Source: JACKOB01 sp024234575 (GTDB lineage: Bacteria; Pseudomonadota; Gammaproteobacteria; Pseudomonadales; Oleiphilaceae). From it: a stretch of 64,000 nucleotides of DNA. The stretch's first letter is position 1, and every line of letters begins with the position of its first letter. Both the position numbers and the translations under genes were made by a program. Positions 1 through 9,064 of the stretch are shown here, in pieces. The stretch lies in the NCBI GenBank assembly GCA_051208035.1, contig JBPJFZ010000005.1, positions 248,001 to 312,000 of the forward strand, read 5' to 3'. The notes beneath the pieces were generated by a model. That model worked only from the letters and a program-made list of their open reading frames with translations, made no database searches and was not told the DNA's origin.

Positions 1-108
1 TTATAAAGTAGCTTGGGCAGCGACAGACTGCGCAAAGGTTTTGTAGCTGCTTTTCAAGATGACCAGCCAATACACCGTTAATAACGCCACCAATGCTGTT
101 TTCATCAT
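1..108 (-). CDS. possible 35-residue membrane or secreted peptide
   Basis: A short reading frame starts at ATG 108-106, overlaps the stop codon of the kinase gene before it (the kinase's TGA is at 107-105, an ATGA overlap) and stops with TAA at 3-1. The product begins with Met-Met-Lys followed by a hydrophobic run of about 16 residues and ends in a short polar and Ala-rich tail, so it would be a tiny membrane peptide or a signal-peptide-like fragment. The stop/start overlap suggests translational coupling to the kinase. I do not recognise a family, and so short a frame may be chance. Confidence 0.3.
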   Translation of the reverse strand: MMKTALVALLTVYWLVILKSSYKTFAQSVAAQATL

Positions 109-2999
109 GATTTATATGGCAGATTTGCCAATATCTTAGTCAGCATCACTTCTTCATCAATGGGCTTGGCGATATGGTCATTCATACCGCAGGCCCGGCA
201 ATTTTCTATGTCACTGGTCATGGCATTGGCAGTCATGGCGACAATCGGCAAGTTTGCGTACCCTTCTTCCCGTATACGGCGGGTGGCGGTATAACCGTCC
301 ATCTCTGGCATTTGAATATCCATGAGAACCAGATCAAAGCTCTGCCCTGATAACACTGCTTCGACTGCCTTTAAACCATTTTCAGCAATCATTACGCTGG
401 CACCAAACTCTTTGAGCACTTCTTCGGCGATGATTTGATTAACCTCCACATCCTCAACCAGCAAAATAGACCTGCCAGACAACGGTTTATCCCCCCACTC
501 CTCACCGCTCATTTGTTTTTCTGACTCACTTTTGCCTCCCGTCTTATCAAGCACCGACATGACTTTGCCGTCAACCAAATTCGTACCGTGTAGAATAGGA
601 TCACTGCTAGCAATCTGCTCATCCGGCAGTCCGACCGAGAACAGTTGAGAAAGCGCTGCTGTACTTATCTCTGCAGAACTCTCTTGCTCGAATGCCAGCT
701 GGAATGAAAAGCGGCTACCCTGACCTAAGTCACTGGCCACGGTAATATTCCCACCCATTAACTCTACTAACTGCCGACTAATCGACAGCCCCAGCCCAGT
801 ACCGCCAAAACGTCTGCTTGTCGAAGCATCTGCCTGCTGAAATGATTCAAATAGCTTTCCAGTATTTTCGGCGGAAATACCAATGCCGGTATCCAACACG
901 GTAAAACGAACCAGAGTAAAACCTTCCTCTTTGTCTAAATCAATAATCAACGTGACCGAGCCTTGCTTGGTGAATTTAAATGCATTGCCACACAAATTTA
1001 AGAGCACCTGCTCTAAGCGCAGTGAGTCACCTTTTAATAGCGCAGGTAGTGCCGGCGGTAGTTTAATACTGAAACCAACATTTTGCTGACTCGCTTTTAT
1101 CCAAAAAATAGCATGAATTTTTTTCAGCATCGCGGCAAGACTGAAATCGACAAACTCAAGCTCGAGTTTTCCTGCCTCGATTTTTGAGTAATCCAGCGTA
1201 TGGTTGATTAATAACAATAGCGTTTCTGACGCTTGGCTTGTTTTTTCCAAATAATCTTCTTGCTTTCTGGTAAGCGGTGTTTTACGGCACAGATTGACCA
1301 GCCCGATGATGGCATTTAATGGTGTGCGAAATTCATGACTCATATTCGCCAAAAAATTAGATTTTGCTTTATTAGCCTCTTCTGCCAGTCTCATCGCCAT
1401 GGCCAGATCATGTGTTTTTCGTTCGACTTCAGCCAAAACCCTTGCCTCACTTCCTGTAATCATCATGATAAACGCCTGCAACATCGCCGCGGCCAAAAAA
1501 CCACCGACGATAATCATCCAACTGGCCCAGTCTTTTGAAGCCAGCTGATAGCTCTGGTTGGCATAAAACTCGACATCCCAAATACGCTCACCAAAACGGA
1601 GTTTTTTGTGATAAACAGACAACTGTAATAGCGGAGGTGTTTCTGAAAAAATTAAAGGCTGGGGATTACCAGGCTCGGTCACATCCTGAATTCTGATGCC
1701 GAAGTTAAGATCATTTGCTTCATTCAGTACCGCTCCTAATATACCGCTTAAACGATAAACCCCACTGATATAGCCACGAAACTCTTCTCTTGCATAAGAG
1801 ATGCGAGGAATATCCGGGCGATGCACTTGCTGGTATATGGGCACATACATGATAGTGGCACGCTCGTTGCCGCTCTCCTGTACTAATCGGATCGGCGCTG
1901 TAGCGACAGGTTTAGAGGTGTTACGAGAGCTACGCAATGCTTCTAACCGCTCGGGGTTAGCTCCCAGGTTGAGCCCGAAAGCTCTCTGATTCTGCGCGTA
2001 AGGATAGATAAACAATACGGGGTAGTACTCTGACCTTGGCTTTGCAACAGTCAACTCGCCGCCATCAAACTCGGTAAAATAGAAGTCGGCAAACCCCTCG
2101 GCACGGACGTTACTTTCAACTTCCTCTCGCCGCTCAGCAGGGACAATTTCCGTCCAGCCAACGCCCTGAAAAATGGTATCATCATCCAATAAAACCCGAG
2201 AGAAGGCGTCAAACTCTTCGCGCGTCACGTTCTCGGTACCTGCATAATAGGCAACATAGGCATCAAGCTTGTTCTTGGCCAGCCGCAGTCGCTCAGCTAT
2301 AACCTGAAAAAAATAATTGGCTTTATCCTGCACCTCAGCATTAATTGACTGACGCCGATACTCTAAAGAATTGAAAAATAAGAGAAGCACTGCAGTAAAA
2401 ATTATGGTCGGTGGTAAAACTATTTTAGCCTTGCGGGACCAGGTTAGCTTTTCGCTCGGCGAAAAAAGAGACAATGTCAGCGGTGTGAACAGCAGAATAC
2501 CAATGGTGTCACCAAGCCACCATGTCAACCAGGAAAAGCCAATATTTTCAATGGCAATAACCGAATTAACGTACAACGAAAATACGCCAACTGTTGCAGC
2601 GACCAAGCATCCGATAGGGGCTACTACACTTAAAAAACGCAATACATTGTTGGCGACATCCAGCTCACCAACAGCGCCGACGAGCCTGCGAAATAACAGC
2701 AAGCCAATACCGCACTGCAACATCGCTCCCAGGCTAATCATTGCGGCAACAGGTACGGCCGCCATGGTTAAGTCGTTAAAATTCTGCGAGGCAACACCCA
2801 GGTTAAGTAGAAAAGACCCGGTGCCTACACCACCGATGACCGCAGCTCGACGCAACAGCAACGCACAGGCTAAAGCCAACCCGGATGCCGGCCAGACAGC
2901 CGAGGCAAAACCGGGAGGTATCGCCAGTAATAAGCCAAGCTTACCTGCAACATAATAGGTAACAGCAGAGATTAAAAAATGCAGAAAGTGCTTATGCAT
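105..2999 (-). CDS. MASE1-CHASE hybrid sensor histidine kinase
   Basis: Inner-membrane hybrid kinase. Using the longer frame that begins at TTG 3062 (985 residues), the order is: a multi-helix MASE1-type membrane sensor (about 25-230), a periplasmic CHASE domain (about 240-500), one more membrane helix (about 513-535), HisKA with phospho-acceptor His576 in an SHEFRTPLN box, HATPase with DTGIG and GGTGLGL motifs, and a C-terminal receiver with Asp915 and Lys966. There is no HPt, so phosphate must pass to a separate partner. I prefer ATG 2999, which puts about ten residues before the first helix as in other MASE1 proteins. An AGGAGG lies at 3079-3083 but is 15 bases from the TTG. The gene follows the pilU-like gene by about 90 bases on the same strand. 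The ligand is unknown. Confidence 0.88.
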   Translation of the reverse strand: MHKHFLHFLISAVTYYVAGKLGLLLAIPPGFASAVWPASGLALACALLLRRAAVIGGVGTGSFLLNLGVASQNFNDLTMAAVPVAAMISLGAMLQCGIGLLLFRRLVGAVGELDVANNVLRFLSVVAPIGCLVAATVGVFSLYVNSVIAIENIGFSWLTWWLGDTIGILLFTPLTLSLFSPSEKLTWSRKAKIVLPPTIIFTAVLLLFFNSLEYRRQSINAEVQDKANYFFQVIAERLRLAKNKLDAYVAYYAGTENVTREEFDAFSRVLLDDDTIFQGVGWTEIVPAERREEVESNVRAEGFADFYFTEFDGGELTVAKPRSEYYPVLFIYPYAQNQRAFGLNLGANPERLEALRSSRNTSKPVATAPIRLVQESGNERATIMYVPIYQQVHRPDIPRISYAREEFRGYISGVYRLSGILGAVLNEANDLNFGIRIQDVTEPGNPQPLIFSETPPLLQLSVYHKKLRFGERIWDVEFYANQSYQLASKDWASWMIIVGGFLAAAMLQAFIMMITGSEARVLAEVERKTHDLAMAMRLAEEANKAKSNFLANMSHEFRTPLNAIIGLVNLCRKTPLTRKQEDYLEKTSQASETLLLLINHTLDYSKIEAGKLELEFVDFSLAAMLKKIHAIFWIKASQQNVGFSIKLPPALPALLKGDSLRLEQVLLNLCGNAFKFTKQGSVTLIIDLDKEEGFTLVRFTVLDTGIGISAENTGKLFESFQQADASTSRRFGGTGLGLSISRQLVELMGGNITVASDLGQGSRFSFQLAFEQESSAEISTAALSQLFSVGLPDEQIASSDPILHGTNLVDGKVMSVLDKTGGKSESEKQMSGEEWGDKPLSGRSILLVEDVEVNQIIAEEVLKEFGASVMIAENGLKAVEAVLSGQSFDLVLMDIQMPEMDGYTATRRIREEGYANLPIVAMTANAMTSDIENCRACGMNDHIAKPIDEEVMLTKILANLPYKS

Positions 3000-3086
3000 T
3001 AAACGGCTCGTCAACAATGATATTAATTTAGTATAGATCACTGTACATAATTTGAGCGGCAAAGACGGATCAGTACATCCTCCTTC

Positions 3087-4307
3087 CTAGGGAGACTCAC
3101 CATCGTCTTTATTATCGTCGAGATCTTCCAGCGACAGCGTAAAACCAGAAGCTGGCTTGGTCTCTGCAGGTTTTGGGGCCACAGAAGCCGCAACAGGCCG
3201 GGAAGCAGGCATTGGCTTGGCCTCTCGCGGTGCTGCGCCGCCCGCCGACTGTCCGTGTAGCTTAACCTTCAAGCGTAGATTATTGGCAGAGTCTGCGTTT
3301 TTCAGTGCTTCATCCAGTGAGATTTTGCCAGCGATGTGGAGTTTGTAGAGAGCTGAATCAAAAGTCTGCATGCCGAGGTTTTCAGACTTTTCCATGATTT
3401 CTTTAATGCCATCGATATCTCCCCGCTGTATCAGTTCACGAATTGATGGCGTACCCAGCAAGATTTCTATCGCGGCGCAACGTTTACCATCAACCGTTGG
3501 AATCAGTCGCTGGGAGACAAACCCGCGCAGGTTTAACGATAGATCCATCAACAATTGATGTCGGCGCTCTTCGGGAAAGAAGTTGATAATTCTGTCCAGG
3601 GCCTGGTTGGCGTTATTGGCATGCAAGGTCGATATACACAGGTGGCCGGTTTCGGCAAATGCGATGGCGTGCTCCATGGTTTCTCGATCGCGGATTTCAC
3701 CGATAAGTATCACATCCGGCGCTTGGCGCAGTGTGTTCTTCAGAGCGTTGTGAAAGCTACGCGTATCCACACCGACTTCCCGCTGATTAATAATACTTTT
3801 TTTATGCTTGTGTACAAACTCGACAGGGTCTTCAATGGTGATGATATGCCCACCACTATTGCTATTGCGATGATCAATCAGCGCTGCCAGTGAGGTTGAT
3901 TTGCCCGAGCCCGTCGCCCCCACAAATAAAATCAGCCCGCGTTTGGCCATCACCACTTCTTTTAAGGTCTCCGGCAAGCCCAGAGAGTCGGCACTGGGAA
4001 TTTCCGTCACAATGTTTCTGGCAACTAGACTCACCTCGTTGCGCTGTTTGAAAATATTAACCCTGAAACGTCCAATGCCTGGGATGGTATAGGCCAAATT
4101 CATTTCCAAATTGTGTTCAAACTCATGCTGCTGCTCTTCATCCATAATGACATAGGCGATGTCATGCACTTCACCGGGTTTCATCGGCACTTTGTCCAGT
4201 GGCTTAAGTTTTCCATGGAATTTTGCACAGGCTGGCGCACCAGTGCTGAGGTACAGATCCGAGCCATCATTTTTTGCGAGCACGGTCAGGTATTCATCAA
4301 ACTTCAT
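3087..4307 (-). CDS. pilU: PilU-type twitching motility ATPase
   Basis: Cytoplasmic hexameric ATPase of the PilT/PilU family that works at the base of the type IVa pilus with PilT to power retraction. The 406-residue protein has an N-terminal PAS-like half, Walker A GATGSGKST (130-138), an Asp-box region with ITIEDPVEF, Walker B with GEIRD (203-207) and a His box TGHLCISTLHANNA. The overall sequence, including the segment after Walker A, is closer to PilU than to PilT as I remember them. The last 55 residues are a Pro/Ala/Lys-rich tail ending in an acidic stretch, which is probably disordered. An AGAGGT ribosome site precedes ATG 4307. No pilT is adjacent, so it stands apart from the usual pilTU pair. 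Confidence 0.88.
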   Translation of the reverse strand: MKFDEYLTVLAKNDGSDLYLSTGAPACAKFHGKLKPLDKVPMKPGEVHDIAYVIMDEEQQHEFEHNLEMNLAYTIPGIGRFRVNIFKQRNEVSLVARNIVTEIPSADSLGLPETLKEVVMAKRGLILFVGATGSGKSTSLAALIDHRNSNSGGHIITIEDPVEFVHKHKKSIINQREVGVDTRSFHNALKNTLRQAPDVILIGEIRDRETMEHAIAFAETGHLCISTLHANNANQALDRIINFFPEERRHQLLMDLSLNLRGFVSQRLIPTVDGKRCAAIEILLGTPSIRELIQRGDIDGIKEIMEKSENLGMQTFDSALYKLHIAGKISLDEALKNADSANNLRLKVKLHGQSAGGAAPREAKPMPASRPVAASVAPKPAETKPASGFTLSLEDLDDNKDDGESP

Positions 4308-4445
4308 GAAAGAAACCTCTAAGTAATTTGCCGAGAAGAAGGTATCAAGTAGTAATAGACGAACACCGCCGATAGCGCCAGTTATAACGCTGTTGACTAA
4401 GGTACCTATTAAGAGGCATAAAGCAGGTATATGCTTGGTAGTTCG

Positions 4446-5438
4446 CTAGCTTGCCTGAATTGCATCAACAAAAATGGCAGAGCGTCGCACACCACGAAAG
4501 AAAAGCTGCTTTTGCATTTTGGCGACAAAGTTTGCAGAGCCACAGAGAAATACTGCTGTTCGGGAAGGTTCTTGCAGCTGACTGGTCACGAGTTCGTAAA
4601 TATCCCCCGTTACCGCACGAGCGCTTTGTAACACACCTTGTTCTGGCCTCCCGGCTTCAAGAACTGCTACCTGATATGTAAAATTGGGGTTCTGATCGCA
4701 TAGCGCATCAAGCGCATCGATCGCATAGACGCCATGGTGATCTCGAACACCGTGCAATAAGGATATCTTGCGCTCATGTCCTTTACGCAGCGCGTCACGA
4801 ATAACCCCTAGCAACGGGGCTAATCCGATGCCCACACCCAGACAGAGAATGTTCATGTTGTCGATATCGGCAGAATAACCACAGCTCCCCATGGGACCGT
4901 GCACAATCACCTCGCTGCCAACGTCAACATCTGTCACTAAGCGCTGACTGAAGACCCCATCGGCCAAGACTTTTATATGCAATTCAAGTAAGTGATCTTC
5001 TGACGATACATTGGCGATCGAGTAAGTACGACTGACACCATCTATTTGTAAATTAAGGTGCTGGCCTGCAACACATTTCATCGTTTCCGCCCCTGATACC
5101 GGGCGCAATAACAGCTGCACTATCGACGCTGCCAACCATGTTTTCCGGACCACAGCATACCGGAAAACCGCAGGACGATCTGCTGCAGGCGCAACGGTCA
5201 AAGTTGAGGTCGCCGGGCAGAGGCATGAGAGGAAGTAACCCTGGTTTTGCCAAGATGTCTTTAGCCCGTTAACAGCTGCTTCGGCAACTTCTCCAAGCTC
5301 ACACTTGAGCAGACAAGCCTGACACACGCCCCGCTGACAACTAAAACTGATGTTAACGCCATGGCGCAACAAAGTATCGAGAACGGTTTCACCGGGCAGT
5401 GCTGCGTAGGATTTATTTTCGTATATTATTTCAGCCAA
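4446..5438 (-). CDS. 2Fe-2S ferredoxin / FAD / NAD(P)H reductase
   Basis: One-component electron-transfer protein of the ferredoxin-NADP reductase family, in the order ferredoxin, FAD, NAD. The N-terminal plant-type ferredoxin has Cys34, Cys39, Cys42 and a fourth ligand at Cys72 (Cys74 lies nearby). The FAD domain has RTYSIAN (about 135), and the NAD domain has a Gly-rich LGVGIGLAP segment (about 200) and a C-terminal CGS motif. At 330 residues it has the length of reductases that serve ring-hydroxylating or membrane oxygenases, or of CDP-6-deoxyhexose reductase homologues. No oxygenase is next to it, so the electron acceptor is unknown. The start is TTG 5438, preceded by GGTGGA at short spacing, with no better in-frame ATG upstream. 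Confidence 0.8.
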   Translation of the reverse strand: MAEIIYENKSYAALPGETVLDTLLRHGVNISFSCQRGVCQACLLKCELGEVAEAAVNGLKTSWQNQGYFLSCLCPATSTLTVAPAADRPAVFRYAVVRKTWLAASIVQLLLRPVSGAETMKCVAGQHLNLQIDGVSRTYSIANVSSEDHLLELHIKVLADGVFSQRLVTDVDVGSEVIVHGPMGSCGYSADIDNMNILCLGVGIGLAPLLGVIRDALRKGHERKISLLHGVRDHHGVYAIDALDALCDQNPNFTYQVAVLEAGRPEQGVLQSARAVTGDIYELVTSQLQEPSRTAVFLCGSANFVAKMQKQLFFRGVRRSAIFVDAIQAS

Positions 5439-5612
5439 GATCCACCCCGATTGCCTTTCGCGTCACGCTCTTATTTAAGTGTAGTGGCGCCCGATCATAG
5501 TGTGAGTAAAAAGTGAGCTTTAGTTAGGGAAATTAATACTGAAATGCAATACAATGGCAATCACGCTGTAAGAAATTCCATAACAAAAATAACAGGTTAT
5601 TAAATAGTTACA

Positions 5613-6263
5613 ATGCTGAAGAATTTTTTATCTGACAACTATCGTCTCAATCTTATGGTTGTTGACGACCATCCGCTTTATGTCGAAGGCTTGATGCTGG
5701 CACTTGCTCGCTTAACACCCACAGAGCATATTCAGGCGTTTACCAATGGCATCGATGCACTGGAGTGGGTGCTAAGCGGCAAACGTGTTGATCTTATTTT
5801 ATTGGATCTTAGCCTTCCAGATCAGGATGGCATTAGTTTTTTACAGCAGATCCGCAAGCGAAAACTACCCATTCCGATTGTCATCCTCTCGGCTTCTGAA
5901 GACCCTGCAGATGTGCACGCGTCTTTGGTGGCTGGCGCCAGCGGATTTATCAGTAAAGCCAGCAGTTCGGCACAGCTTATCGCTTCAATCAATGAGGCTT
6001 TATCCGGCAACCCTTGTGTTCCCGACTTTTATCAGCCCAGTGCCAACATTGCTAACTCATTAACGGATGACCTGAACATTACGCCCAGGCAGTTAGAAGT
6101 GCTTAAACTATTGGCGTCGGGTATGCCAAACAAAAGAATATGCACCACACTGGGCTTGACAGAACACACGGTCAAAAGCCACTTAAAGGCATTGTTCAGC
6201 GCGCTGGAAGTTCACAACCGCACCGAGTGCGTGAACGTGGCTGCCCGATTAGGTTTAATCTAG
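5613..6263 (+). CDS. LuxR-family response regulator
   Basis: Two-component response regulator of the NarL/FixJ type, 216 residues. The receiver domain carries the acidic pair Asp18-Asp19, phospho-acceptor Asp65 in LLDLSLPD and Lys115. A LuxR-type helix-turn-helix occupies about 155-216 with the usual TPRQLEVLKLLASG and HTVKSHLKAL segments. It converges tail to tail (23 bases) with the hybrid kinase at 6287-8056, which is its likely partner. Pseudomonas aeruginosa, as I recall it, also has a sensor/regulator pair near atuR, so a role linked to terpene or short-branched-acid catabolism is a reasonable but unproved inference. An internal ATG at 5655 is a less likely start because it removes the strand before the acidic pair. 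Confidence 0.88.
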   Translation: MLKNFLSDNYRLNLMVVDDHPLYVEGLMLALARLTPTEHIQAFTNGIDALEWVLSGKRVDLILLDLSLPDQDGISFLQQIRKRKLPIPIVILSASEDPADVHASLVAGASGFISKASSSAQLIASINEALSGNPCVPDFYQPSANIANSLTDDLNITPRQLEVLKLLASGMPNKRICTTLGLTEHTVKSHLKALFSALEVHNRTECVNVAARLGLI

Positions 6264-6286
6264 AAGATCAAATAACAGATCAGCGC

Positions 6287-8056
6287 TTAGCTCAGTCGGT
6301 CACTTACCAGCAACCGCAACTGAGCGGGCATCACCGGCTTAGGTGCAATAGACATCGCCACTAAAGGTGTTTGTGTTTCTGCCAGTTCCGTGTCGGCAGT
6401 CATGAGAATGGCGGGAATCTCCCGATCGAACTTAGCACGCAACGCCTGTATCAACTCTATGCCATTTAGTTCAGCCTGGAGATGATAATCACTGATCAAC
6501 AAGTCAGGTGCAGCAAGCGTGCTATCCAGTGTTTCTTGCGGTGAACAGAAGTCACTCACGTCATATCCCCAATTACGCAGCACTTCGGCCAATGACTGCA
6601 CTGCCGCCGTATTATCATCAATCACGACAACCTTCCGTTTTTTACCTTGCGCACTGGCTTTCGCCGGCTGAGTCACTTTGCTCCCGATCGCGGCCTGCTC
6701 GCTTTTATCTGGTGCAACACCGGCAGCAATGCGTAGTATAAAACTGCAACCGCGCCCCTCCTGACTCACCAGTTGTAATTGGACACCCAGGATATCTGCG
6801 AACTGTTTAACAATCGCTAATCCCAACCCCATGCCTTTTTTAATTCCCCTATCAGTCCCAGACTGTTTAAACTCTTCGAATATCAGTTGTTGATCTTGTT
6901 CTATGATGCCGCGGCCATTATCAACAATTGCCACTTCGACAACCGCTCCCGAGGCTTTGGCGACAATGCTTATCTGCGACGCACCGCTATGATCTATCGC
7001 ATTTACCACCAGGTTGCGAATAATTCTTTCCACTAAAACACTGTCGCAATAGACCCACAAATCCGCATCAAATTGATTGATCAGCCTTATATTTAACTCC
7101 CGGCACTCGCTCTCATACTCTCTAAAGATCTGAAAGCACAGACCGCTTAGAGAGAAATGCGAGCGTGAGACTTTCACAATACCGAAATTGATTTTAGAAA
7201 TATCCAACACCGAGCGCATCAACTGATTAAGTTGACGAACAGACTCCTTAACACGTTTGACGATAGGCAACTGCGCCTCGGGCACTTCGCTTTCAAGGTT
7301 CTCTACTAACAGGTGCATAGCATGGAGTGGCTGGCGCAAATCATGACTGGCCATTGCCACAAATTTTGACTTTGCTTCGCTATCTTCTTCGGCCTTTTTC
7401 TTGGCAATTTCCAACAGACGCTTGTTTAAATAAAGCAGCCGATGACTGTGCTCCATTAGATAAACACCGACCGTTCCAATCAGGTTTGCCGTCACCAGGA
7501 AAAACACATTGAACTGCACTACCTGTGGTGGAAATTCTGTAAAGCTTTCACACACAACATAGACAGGTATCAGCAGCCAGGAGGCGGCGACTACATGTCG
7601 AAACGGCAAACCGAGTAAGAAATAGCCTCCCATCAGCAACAGGATCAGGCCGTCATAGGGCATCCAAACACGCTGCAGGTGAGACAGCATGATCATAATG
7701 GCCACCCCTAATACGCTCCACAAATAGACTGCCGTATAAACGTTTATAAATACTGGTTCGGACCACTGCCGATAACTTGCCCAGACAATAAAAGCAATGC
7801 CGGGGCAAATCATTAAAAGACGTATACCAATGGTGATACGAGATAACTCCATCGGAAACAATAGGTAATCAACGAGACTATAGAGCAGGAAGATAAAAAT
7901 AACCGAATAGCCTACCGGACGGGCACGCTCTCGAACCTGCTGACAGCGCCACTCACAGTAGGTTTTTTCAAGCTGTGCAGCAAAGCGCAACCAAATAAAG
8001 CCATTGCTCAGTTGCGCATTAATCTGCTGTTCTTCAAGAAGTAGAGCATTACTCAT
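6287..8056 (-). CDS. membrane hybrid histidine kinase linked to atuR
   Basis: 589-residue hybrid kinase. The N-terminal 200 residues contain about six membrane helices and no large periplasmic loop, which suggests a sensor that reads a membrane or cytoplasmic signal. HisKA follows with His238 in SHDLRQPLHAM, then HATPase with DNGRG and GMGLGLAIV motifs, a 25-residue Lys/Ala/Gln linker, and a C-terminal receiver with Asp523 and Lys573. It starts 35 bases after the TetR gene on the same strand, so the two are probably co-transcribed. It converges with a LuxR-type regulator, giving a likely kinase/regulator pair. The SHDLRQPLHA box is typical of kinases paired with LuxR-type regulators. The signal is unknown. 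Confidence 0.87.
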   Translation of the reverse strand: MSNALLLEEQQINAQLSNGFIWLRFAAQLEKTYCEWRCQQVRERARPVGYSVIFIFLLYSLVDYLLFPMELSRITIGIRLLMICPGIAFIVWASYRQWSEPVFINVYTAVYLWSVLGVAIMIMLSHLQRVWMPYDGLILLLMGGYFLLGLPFRHVVAASWLLIPVYVVCESFTEFPPQVVQFNVFFLVTANLIGTVGVYLMEHSHRLLYLNKRLLEIAKKKAEEDSEAKSKFVAMASHDLRQPLHAMHLLVENLESEVPEAQLPIVKRVKESVRQLNQLMRSVLDISKINFGIVKVSRSHFSLSGLCFQIFREYESECRELNIRLINQFDADLWVYCDSVLVERIIRNLVVNAIDHSGASQISIVAKASGAVVEVAIVDNGRGIIEQDQQLIFEEFKQSGTDRGIKKGMGLGLAIVKQFADILGVQLQLVSQEGRGCSFILRIAAGVAPDKSEQAAIGSKVTQPAKASAQGKKRKVVVIDDNTAAVQSLAEVLRNWGYDVSDFCSPQETLDSTLAAPDLLISDYHLQAELNGIELIQALRAKFDREIPAILMTADTELAETQTPLVAMSIAPKPVMPAQLRLLVSDRLS

Positions 8057-8091
8057 GAGTGCGGTTTACCTTGGCTGAATAGAAGCTGCCG

Positions 8092-8706
8092 TTATGCCTG
8101 TGGCAGCTGTTTTACCGCAAGAAACAGGGCCTGCTCAGCCAGCGAGTCCATACTAAGGTCACCATCTGGCTTAAACCAGGTGGTCGTCCAGCTTAACGCG
8201 CCAGTGAGAAAGCGTCGCAGGATAAAGGTATCTCCTTCTATCATACCCGCATTTTTTGCTTCCTCCAGGGCATCAAGCCACAACTGCTCATAGATATCCC
8301 GCAGCTTTAAAATACTGGCCTGACTGGATGCAGAGAGGCTACGCCACTCATACACCAGCACAGCCATCGCCTCACCAGTCAGACCGGTAATGGATTCGAG
8401 TTCACACTTAATCAGGGCCAGCACTTTCGCTCGGGGATCAGCAGCCTCTGCCAGCGCATTACGCATGCGCTCAGTATTGTAGAGTATGGCTTCTTCCATT
8501 ACCGCACGCAGGATTTCTTCTTTGCTTTTAAAGTGATGAAAGATACTGCCAGACTGAATGCCTACATCTTTTGCCAGATCACGAACGGTTGTTCGCTCAT
8601 AGCCTTTTTCTTTAAACAAATGGGCGGCTTTGGTTAACAACCGACCGCGGGCAGAGGATGGATCGGTCACATATCCCTGCTGCACTAATTCTGCTAACTC
8701 ATTCAT
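8092..8706 (-). CDS. atuR: TetR-family repressor, AtuR-like
   Basis: 204-residue TetR-family regulator. A helix-turn-helix lies at about 20-65 (TVRDLAKDVGIQSGSIFHHFKSKEEIL), followed by an all-helical ligand domain. It is divergent from the atuB-H operon, as atuR is in Pseudomonas aeruginosa, where AtuR represses the cluster and binds inverted repeats in the divergent intergenic region. Here a palindrome sits between the -35 and -10 of the operon (8927-8944) and a second, different inverted repeat lies just before this gene (8736-8760). The likely ligand is an acyl-CoA intermediate such as citronellyl- or geranyl-CoA, by analogy only. The assignment rests on family and context; TetR sequence alone would not give it. 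Confidence 0.78.
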   Translation of the reverse strand: MNELAELVQQGYVTDPSSARGRLLTKAAHLFKEKGYERTTVRDLAKDVGIQSGSIFHHFKSKEEILRAVMEEAILYNTERMRNALAEAADPRAKVLALIKCELESITGLTGEAMAVLVYEWRSLSASSQASILKLRDIYEQLWLDALEEAKNAGMIEGDTFILRRFLTGALSWTTTWFKPDGDLSMDSLAEQALFLAVKQLPQA

Positions 8707-8735
8707 AACTCATCCTGTGACCCTGACGAAAAGCA

Positions 8736-8760
8736 TTTACCTGATGGGCGTTCAGGTAAA
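8736..8760. promoter_or_regulatory. inverted repeat in the atuR leader
   Basis: Perfect 9-base arms TTTACCTGA and TCAGGTAAA are separated by 7 bases, centred about 40 bases upstream of the atuR start. It does not share sequence with the palindrome at 8927-8944, so it may bind another regulator or form a hairpin in the atuR leader RNA. Confidence 0.45.
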
Positions 8761-8919
8761 TATTGTTTAGGCGAATAATTTTACACAACTTTTCAGTAAT
8801 TAACGCCCCTAAGCACCAATTCAGGCTTAGCAAACCGCTTGCCAGTGCATCTTTGACAATTAACCAATTAATACATTGCCCTGCATTACATAATTTCAGT
8901 GTATTTCTATAAAAGCCAC

Positions 8920-8949
8920 TTTACAAACCAAGCGCTTGCTTGGTATCGT
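8920..8949 (+). promoter_or_regulatory. candidate atuB-H promoter with embedded TetR-type operator
   Basis: TTTACA (8920-8925) and TATCGT (8944-8949) form a plausible -35/-10 pair with an 18-base spacer. Inside the spacer is the 18-base palindrome ACCAAGC-GCTT-GCTTGGT (8927-8944), whose core CAAGCGCTTG is itself perfectly symmetrical. A repressor bound there would block RNA polymerase directly. The site fits the pattern AnCAAGnnCTTGnT reported for the TetR-family regulator KstR2, so this half-site is not unique to AtuR. The following leader of about 110 bases to atuB shows no other clear structure. Confidence 0.65.
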
Positions 8950-9064
8950 TTATTTATTGAATAATAGCGCAGAACTCCCCTTTTCGAAAGTTACTTAACG
9001 AAAGGTGATAAAAGGCGCTGACGACTTATCGGCAAATCGTATGTTAGACAACAAGGATGCAAGC

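Noticed and set aside
2371..2955. 194-residue open frame on the plus strand
   Set aside because: It lies entirely inside the kinase gene on the other strand, is low in structure and rich in Thr/Pro/Asn, and has no ribosome site. It is a shadow of the real gene.
3071..3078. ATG-TAC-TGA directly after AGGAGG before the kinase
   Set aside because: It is only a two-codon frame with no spacing between ribosome site and ATG; I take it as chance near a ribosome site that belongs to the kinase gene.
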